A stretch of DNA of 16,963 nucleotides, taken from assembly GCA_002383285.1 (NCBI GenBank), contig DFXU01000019.1:1-16963 (forward strand), in the 5' to 3' direction. The notes below the pieces were generated by a model. The model was not told the origin of the DNA and searched no databases. It saw nothing but the letters and a program-made list of their open reading frames with translations. Position numbers and translations under genes: made by a program. This document shows positions 7,258 to 14,272 of this stretch, piece after piece. Each line of letters begins with the position of its first letter. Positions within the stretch are counted from its first letter, which is position 1. The DNA is from Caryophanales bacterium UBA4100. GTDB taxonomy: Bacteria; Bacillota; Bacilli; Paenibacillales; UBA4045.

Positions 7258-8997
7258 ATGAGGATGAAGACTATTCCCTTTAAATGGCTTCATCTTAAAT
7301 ATTATAAAATTGAGCATAAGCTCCTCATGACGTACCCTATATTAATACTGATCTCCATCTTGGTGATCAGTTTTTTTGCTGTACACTTCAGCAAGCAGCT
7401 CCATAAGGAAAGATCAGTCACTTATGCGAACAGTATCATAAAGCAGATTAGCCGCAATATAGACACACAATTATCGCGAGTTGATCAAGATTCCTATATT
7501 TTCTACCATAATGCTGATGTTAATAGCTTTTTTACCGAGAGTACAGTTGCCGATAAGCAAGAATATAATCGATTGAGAAAAAGACTCCAAGAGTTTATGG
7601 TTAATTTTCTACTTACACACTCTGACGTCGAATCGGTCTATCTGATTAGTCCGAACAATCAGGTTCTTAGTACAGTTGATTCGCTTCGTCTGAAGGAATT
7701 GGATTATTATCGTGAAATGTCAAACCTTGGGGATGGAAAGATAGTCTGGCTCAATGTAGAAGAGACGAAGATGGGGAATCAGGTAGTTCCCCTAGTGCGA
7801 AATATTAATGATTTATCAACGATGGAGACGAATGGTGTATTACTTATCAATTATCGAACCAGTTCGATTAATACGGATCATAATATTGGAATACCAGGTA
7901 AACTTATTGTATTGGATCAGAGTGGAGTCATCATAACAAGTGATCAACGGACAGAAATCGGTATGGAGATTGAGGAAGAGAAGAAAAATCAACTAACTAT
8001 GCTGACTGGTGATTTTTTCATTCAAGAAAATAATGAGAATACTTATTATGTTTATCATCAATCAGAATTTACGAACTGGATTTACTTATACAGAATATTG
8101 GATAAAGAGTTGTTTAGCGGGATTGACAGGGTACGTAATTTAATCATCATTGTTGCTTTATTGTTCAGCGCTATTGCTGTAATTACTGCAAGAGTGATTT
8201 CGTATAATATCTCCAAACCAATATATAACGTGATTAAGGAAATGAGGAATATTGAACGAAATGAGCTGCTGGTCAATTTAAAGGCAGATGGTGCGGATGA
8301 GCTATATTATTTGGCCACGTCGTTCAATAATATGATGGACCGGCTAAGAAGCCTAATATTGAAGGAGTCTCAATTGCAGCGAATGCAGCATGAATTGGAG
8401 ATGAAGGCATTACAGGCTGAGATTAATCCGCACTTCTTATACAATACTTTGGATGCTATTAATTGGACGGGGCGTATTCATAGAATACCGGAAATATGTG
8501 AAATGACCTCGATGCTGGCAGATATGATGAGATACAGTATTAGCTATCAGCGTGAATTAGTTACTCTGGAGATGGAATATGAGCATATAAAAAAATATAT
8601 AGGAATTCTACAGATAAGGTATAAGGATAAGCTTAGTGTGTTCTTTGACATTCCTGAACAATTAATGAAGGCTTCTATACCTAAGTTAACATTGCAGCCT
8701 ATTGTTGAGAATGCCATTATCCATGGTGTTGAGAAGAAGGTAGGCTTGGGTATATTACGAATTGTTGGTCACATCGAGCGACAATCTGCAGTCATTAGAA
8801 TTGAGGATAATGGTTGTGGCATATCGCTTGAGGTCATTCATCAATTGTTGAGTACCCATGACGAGCGATCGGATGGGGGCGTTGGTATCCGCAATGTCAA
8901 TAAACGATTGCAGTTGTTCTTCGGGAATGCCTCTGGACTAAAAATTGAAAGCGTTATAGGTAAGGGGACAAGGGTGATCATTACTCTCCCGATGTAG
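7258..8997 (+). CDS. Membrane sensor histidine kinase, YesM family
   Basis: A 579-aa sensor kinase. One membrane segment lies at about 23-44, an extracellular Cache-like sensor region at about 45-290, a second membrane segment at about 293-314, then a HAMP linker (about 315-368) and the kinase. The phosphoacceptor is H392 in INPHFLYNTLDAINW, the His_kinase motif of the LytS/YesM group. The ATPase has an N-box LQPIVENAIIHG (479-490), G1 EDNGCGIS (516-523) and G2 GGVGIRN (540-546), all intact. GGAG lies ten bases before the ATG. The response regulator starts 16 bp after the stop and its ribosome binding site overlaps the kinase end, so the two are translationally linked. YesM-type kinases beside CUT1 transporters typically sense extracellular carbohydrate directly or through a binding protein. 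Confidence 0.95.
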   Translation: MRMKTIPFKWLHLKYYKIEHKLLMTYPILILISILVISFFAVHFSKQLHKERSVTYANSIIKQISRNIDTQLSRVDQDSYIFYHNADVNSFFTESTVADKQEYNRLRKRLQEFMVNFLLTHSDVESVYLISPNNQVLSTVDSLRLKELDYYREMSNLGDGKIVWLNVEETKMGNQVVPLVRNINDLSTMETNGVLLINYRTSSINTDHNIGIPGKLIVLDQSGVIITSDQRTEIGMEIEEEKKNQLTMLTGDFFIQENNENTYYVYHQSEFTNWIYLYRILDKELFSGIDRVRNLIIIVALLFSAIAVITARVISYNISKPIYNVIKEMRNIERNELLVNLKADGADELYYLATSFNNMMDRLRSLILKESQLQRMQHELEMKALQAEINPHFLYNTLDAINWTGRIHRIPEICEMTSMLADMMRYSISYQRELVTLEMEYEHIKKYIGILQIRYKDKLSVFFDIPEQLMKASIPKLTLQPIVENAIIHGVEKKVGLGILRIVGHIERQSAVIRIEDNGCGISLEVIHQLLSTHDERSDGGVGIRNVNKRLQLFFGNASGLKIESVIGKGTRVIITLPM

Positions 8998-9013
8998 AAG
9001 GGGGTCTAGAGAC

Positions 9014-10651
9014 GTGTTCAAGGTGCTTATAGCTGATGATGAATATACGATTCGTGAGGGATTATATGCTACATTGGATTGGGTAGCTTTGCAGTGTGAG
9101 GTTATCGGTCTGGCTAAGGATGGGAATGAAGCGATAGCGTTGATTAAGAGGACACAACCAGATATCGTTATCTCAGATATACGGATGCCGGGTATAGATG
9201 GCTTGCAAGTGGCTGAAGCCGCATGGATTATTAATCCTCAGATTAAGATTATTCTGCTTAGTGGATATAATGAGTTTGAATATGCGAAGCAAGCTTTGCA
9301 GCTCGGGGTCGTTGATTTCTTACTTAAACCAACTGTTTATGAAGAAGTTAGGGAGACGATTCGTAATACGGTGCATACGATTATGATCGAGAGACGCCAG
9401 CATGAGGAATTAGCTAAAGATAAGAATGAATTTGCCAATCAGATCGTATCACTCAGACAAAACTTCTTGAAGAGCTTACTTACTATACCTCAAGCTCTTT
9501 CCGAGCAAGATGAGCAGAATTCGCAGGAGCGGCTAAGATTATATGGACTAGATATAAAGGGAAGTGTGTATGTTCTGCTGTGCCGGATCGATCATTATGA
9601 AGCGGTCCGATCAGCGTATTCCGTAGAGGAGTGGCAGCTTCTACTTTTAGCATTAACCTTCAATATGAATGAACATTTACTGACTTTACATAACAGCTAT
9701 TTGGTACCTCTAAAGGATGACATATTTGCAATTGTATTTATTGATATTCATTCTCTTGGCGAGCTCTCTTTACTAGCAATATGTCAGGGATTACAAGACC
9801 TTATGGAGAAAAAATATTTAAGACTCACGATATCAATTGGACTTAGTCAGAAGAAGAGCTCATTCCTCCAATTAAATCAAGCTTATCTGGAAGCGGATAA
9901 AGCTCTTGAGCATATTTTCTACTTAGGTAATGAGTCGATTGTATTCTATAAGGATTTATTGTGGAGTAGTGCAACTGAAGGAACTCCACACCCTTATTCT
10001 GTTTATTTAGATTACTTTAAGCCGATTTTAAAGTCGTTACAAATAGGGGATGAGATTTCTGCACAGAAAAATCTGAATAACTTAATTGCTTCGATCGAAT
10101 CTAATCGTGAAAGTCATGAAGCTGTGAAAACGATCTGTATCGACTTATTATCACAATTCATGCAGCTATTAGATAGCAGTAATGTGAGATGGCCAGCTGA
10201 ACGACGCGAGCAAGTCTATACAGAAAGCTTACGCTGTGAAACTCTAGACGATTATGTTCGAATGTTGCAATTGGTTGTTGGCGAGTTATCTTCAGATATC
10301 TATAAGCTGACTCGATCTAAGCATAAGAAAATCGTAGAGCAGGTTCTTGATATTATATCTAATCACTTTGTTGAGGATCTTAATCTGGGCTGGGTTGCCG
10401 AACAAGTACATTTGAACAGCAGCTATGTCAGTCGACTGCTTAAGAATGAGCTTAATGAGAACTTTACGAATTTAGTGACAAAATACCGAATGGAGAAAGC
10501 GAAGGCGATGCTAAAGGATCCTCAAGTTAAAATCTATGAGGTTGCTGATCAGATTGGAATGCCGGACTCACATTACTTTTCTGTTAAATTTAAGAAGTAT
10601 ACAGGAATGACACCCAGTGATTACCGAGGTAGCTATAATGAGATATTCTGA
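9014..10651 (+). CDS. Response regulator with AraC-type DNA-binding domain, YesN family
   Basis: A 545-aa regulator, partner of the preceding kinase. The N-terminal receiver domain has the acidic pair D8-D9, phosphoacceptor D55 in SDIRMPGIDG, S83 (LLSGYNEF) and K105 (LLKP). The middle region (about 130-430) is not clearly assigned; part of it resembles a degenerate GGDEF-like linker (LTISIGLSQ...). The C-terminal AraC domain (about 440-543) has two helix-turn-helix segments, LGWVAEQVHLNSSYVSRLLK and VADQIGMPDSHYFSVKFKK, ending in GMTPSDYR. The start is GTG at 9014, eight bases after GAAGGGGGT. It likely activates the divergent promoters at 5124-5358 and possibly the 10652-10756 gap. Confidence 0.95.
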   Translation: MFKVLIADDEYTIREGLYATLDWVALQCEVIGLAKDGNEAIALIKRTQPDIVISDIRMPGIDGLQVAEAAWIINPQIKIILLSGYNEFEYAKQALQLGVVDFLLKPTVYEEVRETIRNTVHTIMIERRQHEELAKDKNEFANQIVSLRQNFLKSLLTIPQALSEQDEQNSQERLRLYGLDIKGSVYVLLCRIDHYEAVRSAYSVEEWQLLLLALTFNMNEHLLTLHNSYLVPLKDDIFAIVFIDIHSLGELSLLAICQGLQDLMEKKYLRLTISIGLSQKKSSFLQLNQAYLEADKALEHIFYLGNESIVFYKDLLWSSATEGTPHPYSVYLDYFKPILKSLQIGDEISAQKNLNNLIASIESNRESHEAVKTICIDLLSQFMQLLDSSNVRWPAERREQVYTESLRCETLDDYVRMLQLVVGELSSDIYKLTRSKHKKIVEQVLDIISNHFVEDLNLGWVAEQVHLNSSYVSRLLKNELNENFTNLVTKYRMEKAKAMLKDPQVKIYEVADQIGMPDSHYFSVKFKKYTGMTPSDYRGSYNEIF

Positions 10652-10661
10652 TCATCAAATT

Positions 10662-10700
10662 AAACCAAATGTAAAGATATTATATTAAAAAACTTGGTTT
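10662..10700. repeat. Inverted repeat AAACCAA/TTGGTTT before the binding-protein gene
   Basis: AAACCAA at 10662-10668 and TTGGTTT at 10694-10700 form a 7-bp inverted repeat with 25 A+T-rich bases between them, 11 bases after the regulator stop. The right arm with its flanking C gives CTTGGTTT, identical to 5226-5233 in the divergent promoter region, so both may be sites for the same regulator. No T-run follows, which argues against a terminator. Confidence 0.4.
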
Positions 10701-10719
10701 TACCCATTAGAATTAGTTA

Positions 10720-10735
10720 ATGTAAGCGGCAACAA
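10720..10735 (+). promoter_or_regulatory. Candidate CcpA catabolite-response element (cre)
   Basis: ATGTAAGCGGCAACAA matches the Bacillus cre consensus WTGNAARCGNWWWCAW at every defined position except C for W at 10730. It ends 21 bases before the start codon of the sugar-binding lipoprotein, where CcpA binding would block transcription. This predicts repression of the transporter genes by preferred sugars. It is the only good cre match I noticed in the window. Confidence 0.6.
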
Positions 10736-10756
10736 AATATACCTAGGGGGTAGGAC

Positions 10757-12103
10757 ATGAAGAGCATTGGAAACGCTTTAAGATTGGTTTCGATTACATT
10801 GGTATTGCTACTGGTTTTAGCAGCTTGCGGGAATTCACAGAACGCCGAGAGCAATAAGAGCAATGAACCGGCGAAACCAGCTGATGAGTCAAAGCCAGCG
10901 GCGGAGGAAAAAGTTACGTTGAAGGTGATGTTCCAAAAAGGTGAAGGTGATGGTGCTGATCCGCTGCATGATTGGATGCAGGAGAATGTAAAACTTTACA
11001 AAGAGCAAAATGCTCATGTTGATTTTGAAGTCGTGGCAAATACTTCCTCGGATAATTATTTAACGGTGATCACAACGAAGATGGCTGCAAATGATCTGCC
11101 AGATATTTTTCAGGGCTGGACTCTAGAACGTATGCGACCCTTCGCAGAATCTGGTAGAATCTATGACCTAAGTCAAGAAATCAGTGCTTATCCGGACTGG
11201 CAAGAGAATCTTCCGGAAACAGGATTAGATGCAACGACTTTTGATGGTGGTATTTATGGAATTCCTCTGGAGATGGCAGTAGAGCCCGTATTTTACAACA
11301 AGAAAGTATTTGCAGATAACGGATTGGAAGTACCGACTACTTATGAGCAATTCCTCAATATCGTGGATGTACTGAGCGCTGCAGGAATCACACCTGTAAC
11401 CGTTCCGAATAAAGAGCCATGGGTGGGCAGTATTCTATATTCCACAATTTTTGAACGAATAGCTGGTCTCGACGTTTATCAGAAGACGGTAATGGACGGT
11501 GAAGGCAGCTGGACGGATGAACCATTCATTGAAGCAGGACGGTATATTCAAGACTTGGCAAAGCGTGGTGCGTTCGATTCGAACATGAACAGCATTGGAA
11601 TGGAAGAGGCAGAAATCAAATTAGCCGAAGGTAAGGCTGGGATGTATCTTCAAGGTACATGGAGTGTTCCAAGCATGATTGAACGTTTAGGAGATAACGT
11701 AGGGTACTTCAACTTCCCTGATATTGCAGGTGGAGAAGGAAGCTCGAAGAGCTTTATGATTCTTCCGAATTCAGCACTGTCAATAAGTAATAATTCAAAA
11801 AATAAAGAAGAAGCAATTAAATTCATGAAATTTATATTCTCTCAAGAAAGACAATTAGAATTTGCTAAATCCGGCTATCTAACCTTCTACAAAACAAAAA
11901 TTGCAGAAGGTGATATTCCAATGCTAAATCAAGAAATTCTTGATGGTTTGAGCGAGGCTACTGGATTTATGTATCCATGGGATGTTCCTCTTGGTGTGTT
12001 TATGGGAAAAGAGCTAAATAACGCTACACAAAGCATCTATACAGGTATCGAGCCAGAGGTAGCCTTCGAACGGTTGCAGAAATCGGCAGACAGCCAGAAA
12101 TAA
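10757..12103 (+). CDS. ABC transporter sugar-binding lipoprotein (CUT1)
   Basis: A 448-aa extracellular solute-binding protein. A short basic start and hydrophobic stretch end in the lipobox LAAC, so C24 would be lipid-modified and the protein anchored outside the membrane. A Ser/Asn/Glu/Lys/Pro-rich linker follows (about 25-52), then the mature domain, with phrases typical of family 1 binding proteins: DIFQGWTLERMRPFAESGRIYDLS, YGIPLEMAVEPVFYNKKVF, EGKAGMYLQGTWSV and KNKEEAIKFMKFIFS. AGGGGGT lies five bases before the ATG. The 105-bp upstream gap with a candidate cre site suggests a separate, repressible promoter in addition to read-through from the regulator gene. The ligand is probably a carbohydrate, but which one cannot be read from the sequence. 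Confidence 0.95.
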   Translation: MKSIGNALRLVSITLVLLLVLAACGNSQNAESNKSNEPAKPADESKPAAEEKVTLKVMFQKGEGDGADPLHDWMQENVKLYKEQNAHVDFEVVANTSSDNYLTVITTKMAANDLPDIFQGWTLERMRPFAESGRIYDLSQEISAYPDWQENLPETGLDATTFDGGIYGIPLEMAVEPVFYNKKVFADNGLEVPTTYEQFLNIVDVLSAAGITPVTVPNKEPWVGSILYSTIFERIAGLDVYQKTVMDGEGSWTDEPFIEAGRYIQDLAKRGAFDSNMNSIGMEEAEIKLAEGKAGMYLQGTWSVPSMIERLGDNVGYFNFPDIAGGEGSSKSFMILPNSALSISNNSKNKEEAIKFMKFIFSQERQLEFAKSGYLTFYKTKIAEGDIPMLNQEILDGLSEATGFMYPWDVPLGVFMGKELNNATQSIYTGIEPEVAFERLQKSADSQK

Positions 12104-12116
12104 TCAGTCAATTGTA

Positions 12117-12155
12117 TATAGGGATTGGGGGGACAGTCATGTTCCCCTTTCTATA
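12117..12155 (+). promoter_or_regulatory. Intercistronic stem-loop between binding protein and permease
   Basis: TATAG (12117-12121) pairs with CTATA (12151-12155). Inside this, GGGGGAC (12128-12134) pairs with GTTCCCC (12141-12147) through one G-U pair around a six-base loop, with an imperfect section between. There is no downstream T-run. Such hairpins commonly protect the 3' end of an abundant binding-protein mRNA relative to the permease part of the operon; that role is inferred here. Confidence 0.4.
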
Positions 12156-12185
12156 CTGAAATTGGACAAATGAAAGGTGAACTCT

Positions 12186-13097
12186 ATGGATAGAATGCTT
12201 AAGAATAAGTGGATCATACTTTTGTTTGTATTCCCGGGACTACTCATGTATGTCTTCGTCGTTCCCTTACCAATTTTATCAGCGGTTTATTATAGTTTTT
12301 TCGATTGGAATTTACTCTCTCCTATGGAGTTTGTTGGCTTAGGAAATTATGAGCGACTAATTACTCACGACTATATTTTTGCTATGGCATTTAAGAATAC
12401 ATTGATTTTTGCAGCGGGCTGTTTAATCTTACAGCTTCCCCTTGCTTTCTGGCTTGCCAATATACTCTCAGGGAAGATGAGAGGAAGTCAGTTTTTTAGA
12501 AACTCCTACTTCTTACCTGTCATCATTTCAGGCACCTCAATTGGGTTGCTGTGGAGATTTATTTATGATGGAAACAATGGTTTGATTAATACAATAGTTC
12601 GTATGCTTGGTAATCCCGAATACGCTAAGGAGTGGCTGTCAGATCCTAGTTTTGCGCTTTATGGCGTAATGATATCCGTATCGTGGCAATATTTTGGATA
12701 CCACATGATCATATATCTTGCTGGAATTACTACCATTAATAATGAGATTATTGAATCGGCACGGATAGATGGTGCTAACGGCATAAGAGTCATCATGCAC
12801 ATTATTGTCCCTTTGGTGAAGCCGTTTATTGTCATTAGTTTAATCCTCTCATTAACAGGCTCTGTTAAAGCGTTTGATAATGTCCTTGCATTAACAAGTG
12901 GAGGACCGGCACATTCCTCAGAGGTTTTAGCACTACATATGTATAATACTGCCTTCCACGAGATGCGATACGGATATGGGAACGCAGTCGGAGCTATTTT
13001 GTTCATCATGAATTTAGGATTCACGCTTCTATTAGGACTCTTAATGAATGAACGTACGACAGAACGGAGGAGGGGACAATATGATAAGCCGTCATAA
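12186..13097 (+). CDS. ABC sugar transporter permease 1 (CUT1, MalF-like)
   Basis: A 303-aa integral membrane protein with about six hydrophobic segments, beginning KNKWIILLFVFPGLLMYVFVVPLPIL. It contains the cytoplasmic EAA loop that docks on the ATPase, ESARIDGANGIRVIMHIIVPLV (about 190-211). I chose the ATG at 12186, five bases after AAAGGTGA; the in-frame GTG at 12177 overlaps that ribosome binding site. With the second permease it forms the heterodimeric channel of the importer fed by the binding protein at 10757. Its 3' end overlaps the next gene by 17 bases, indicating translational coupling. No ATP-binding subunit is encoded in the window. Confidence 0.94.
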   Translation: MDRMLKNKWIILLFVFPGLLMYVFVVPLPILSAVYYSFFDWNLLSPMEFVGLGNYERLITHDYIFAMAFKNTLIFAAGCLILQLPLAFWLANILSGKMRGSQFFRNSYFLPVIISGTSIGLLWRFIYDGNNGLINTIVRMLGNPEYAKEWLSDPSFALYGVMISVSWQYFGYHMIIYLAGITTINNEIIESARIDGANGIRVIMHIIVPLVKPFIVISLILSLTGSVKAFDNVLALTSGGPAHSSEVLALHMYNTAFHEMRYGYGNAVGAILFIMNLGFTLLLGLLMNERTTERRRGQYDKPS

Positions 13098-13932
13098 CCA
13101 GATAGTGCACAGATTTATCACTCCTTCTCTACGGTATATCGCTATGAGTATAGTTGCAATAACCGTCATTTACCCATTGGTCTGGGTGTTTCTAAGTTCG
13201 ATTAAGACAGATCGAGAATTGATCTTTGATCCTTGGGGACTTCCGTCTACCTTTACGCTAGAGCCGTATGTATCTGTAATTGTTGAGCATGGGCTGCTTT
13301 TCAATATCTTTAACAGCATATGGATTGTAGTTGTGAGTACGATTGTTGTTGTATTGCTTAGTTCTATGGTTTCTTATGGATTGATTCGTATGAAATGGAA
13401 GGGTAGCAAACTGGTTCTGGGCTTTATCCTTCTAGGGATTATGGTTCCATCGCACGCTACTCTAATACCTGTGTATCTTAACTTGCAAGTATTCAGAGAC
13501 TTAGTTGATGATCGAATGATTCTGCTTATTCCCTATATTGCTGGAGGACTGGCACAGAGCATCCTCATCCTGTCCGGATATTTCCATACCTTATCTAGGG
13601 AAATTGAAGAAGCAGCTGTGATGGATGGGAGTACATTAATTGGTGTATTCTTCAAAATCATCCTACCAATCTCTGTTCCCGCCATTGCAACGGTTTCAAT
13701 TTTCTCATTCATATTCACATGGAATGAATTATTATATGCGCTTGTGTTCTTGGAGAGCTCGACAGATCATACTATTCCAGTAGCAATTCTGAAATTTATT
13801 GGATTTTATTCGACCGATTGGTCCAAGGTACTAGCAAGCATAGCCCTAACAATGATTCCAAGCATCGCATTTTATATGATCTTCCAGAATAGAATCGTAC
13901 AAGGTATTTCCGACGGAGCGGTCAAAAGCTAA
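13081..13932 (+). CDS. ABC sugar transporter permease 2 (CUT1, MalG-like)
   Basis: A 283-aa membrane protein with about six hydrophobic segments. The N-terminal VIYPLVWVFLSSIKTDREL is typical of MalG-type permeases, and the EAA loop EAAVMDGSTLIGVFFKIILP (about 177-196) is intact. The ATG at 13081 is preceded by GGAGGAGGGG at a good distance. The longer in-frame reading from 13048 would place that ribosome binding site inside the gene and add eleven residues lacking any permease character. It is the last gene of the accessory block. No rho-independent terminator follows; the next promoter begins only 30 bp after its stop. Confidence 0.94.
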   Translation: MISRHNQIVHRFITPSLRYIAMSIVAITVIYPLVWVFLSSIKTDRELIFDPWGLPSTFTLEPYVSVIVEHGLLFNIFNSIWIVVVSTIVVVLLSSMVSYGLIRMKWKGSKLVLGFILLGIMVPSHATLIPVYLNLQVFRDLVDDRMILLIPYIAGGLAQSILILSGYFHTLSREIEEAAVMDGSTLIGVFFKIILPISVPAIATVSIFSFIFTWNELLYALVFLESSTDHTIPVAILKFIGFYSTDWSKVLASIALTMIPSIAFYMIFQNRIVQGISDGAVKS

Positions 13933-13933
13933 A

Positions 13934-13961
13934 GGTCGTTAAATCATGGTCGATAAATCAT
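13934..13961. repeat. 14-bp tandem direct repeat at the block/glyQS junction
   Basis: GGTCGTTAAATCAT (13934-13947) is followed immediately by GGTCGATAAATCAT (13948-13961), 13 of 14 bases identical. It starts one base after the last permease stop and ends one base before the -35 box of the glyQS promoter. It may be an operator, a slippage duplication, or a scar of the event that placed the catabolic block here. Confidence 0.65.
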
Positions 13962-13962
13962 T

Positions 13963-13991
13963 TTGACTCGGTCTATTGAACATGCTATAAT
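13963..13991 (+). promoter_or_regulatory. Sigma-A promoter of the glyQS T-box transcript
   Basis: TTGACT (13963-13968) and a perfect TATAAT (13986-13991) are separated by 17 bases, the best promoter in the window. Transcription should begin near 13998, just upstream of T-box stem I. It gives glyQS its own promoter, independent of the genes to the left. Confidence 0.88.
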
Positions 13992-13997
13992 ACTTTC

Positions 13998-14235
13998 CAA
14001 AGTAATTGACATTACGAATAAGCACCATGAGGGAAAAGAGTAATCGATTTGCGTAATTATAGCGAGCTGGGGAAAGTGTAAGCCTAGTATTTACGTCTCG
14101 ATGAAAGGCATTCCGGAGTGCTTGCACGGTGAAAAGAGGGCATCGTCTCTTGTGAGATATTGCCAATTAGGGTGGAACCGCGGGAGCTCACTCTCGTCCC
14201 TATGTCTGATTCAGACGCAGGGATGGGAGTTTTTT
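13998..14235 (+). promoter_or_regulatory. Glycine-specific T-box riboswitch leader
   Basis: This leader senses uncharged tRNA-Gly to control glyQS. Stem I closes with AAGCAC (14020-14025) and GTGCTT (14118-14123). Its apical AG-bulge/loop region reads GCGAGCTGGGGA...GTGTAAGCC (about 14062-14086). The specifier is in GAAAGGCA: GGC (14107-14109) is a glycine codon followed by the usual purine A, to be read by the GCC anticodon. Stem III is about 14138-14164. The T-box core AGGGTGGAACCGCGGG (14169-14184) contains the bulge TGGA, complementary to the UCCA acceptor end expected for tRNA-Gly. The short stretch between stem I and stem III leaves no room for a stem II, as is usual for glyQS leaders. 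Start taken from the promoter, end from the terminator T-run. Confidence 0.95.
14190..14235 (+). terminator. T-box rho-independent terminator
   Basis: ACTCTCGTCCCT (14190-14201) pairs with AGGGATGGGAGT (14219-14230) through a 12-bp stem with two G-U pairs. It is extended inward by GTCTG/CAGAC (14204-14208 and 14212-14216) and followed by a run of six T (14230-14235). Formation is prevented when uncharged tRNA-Gly stabilises the antiterminator overlapping 14169-14200. It is also the first visible rho-independent terminator downstream of the ABC permease genes. Confidence 0.93.
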
Positions 14236-14272
14236 GTATGCATATAAGTAATTTGCGAATAGGGGGATTACA

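Larger units (their letters stand above)
1913..13932. other. Accessory catabolic block between recO and glyQS
   Basis: In the Bacillales arrangement as I recall it, recO is followed closely by glyQ/glyS with their T-box. Here about 12 kb holding nine catabolic, regulatory and transport genes lies between them, with a GRE-activase pair on the minus strand and seven genes on the plus strand. I see no integrase, transposase, tRNA gene or flanking target duplication, so this is a syntenic insertion inferred from gene content rather than a recognised mobile element. The boundaries given are simply the recO stop and the last permease stop. Confidence 0.5.

Noticed and set aside
1913..13947. Target-site duplication flanking the catabolic block
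   Set aside because: Only a weak resemblance (CGTAAATC near 1919 versus CGTTAAATC near 13937) was seen, too short and imperfect to claim as a duplication.
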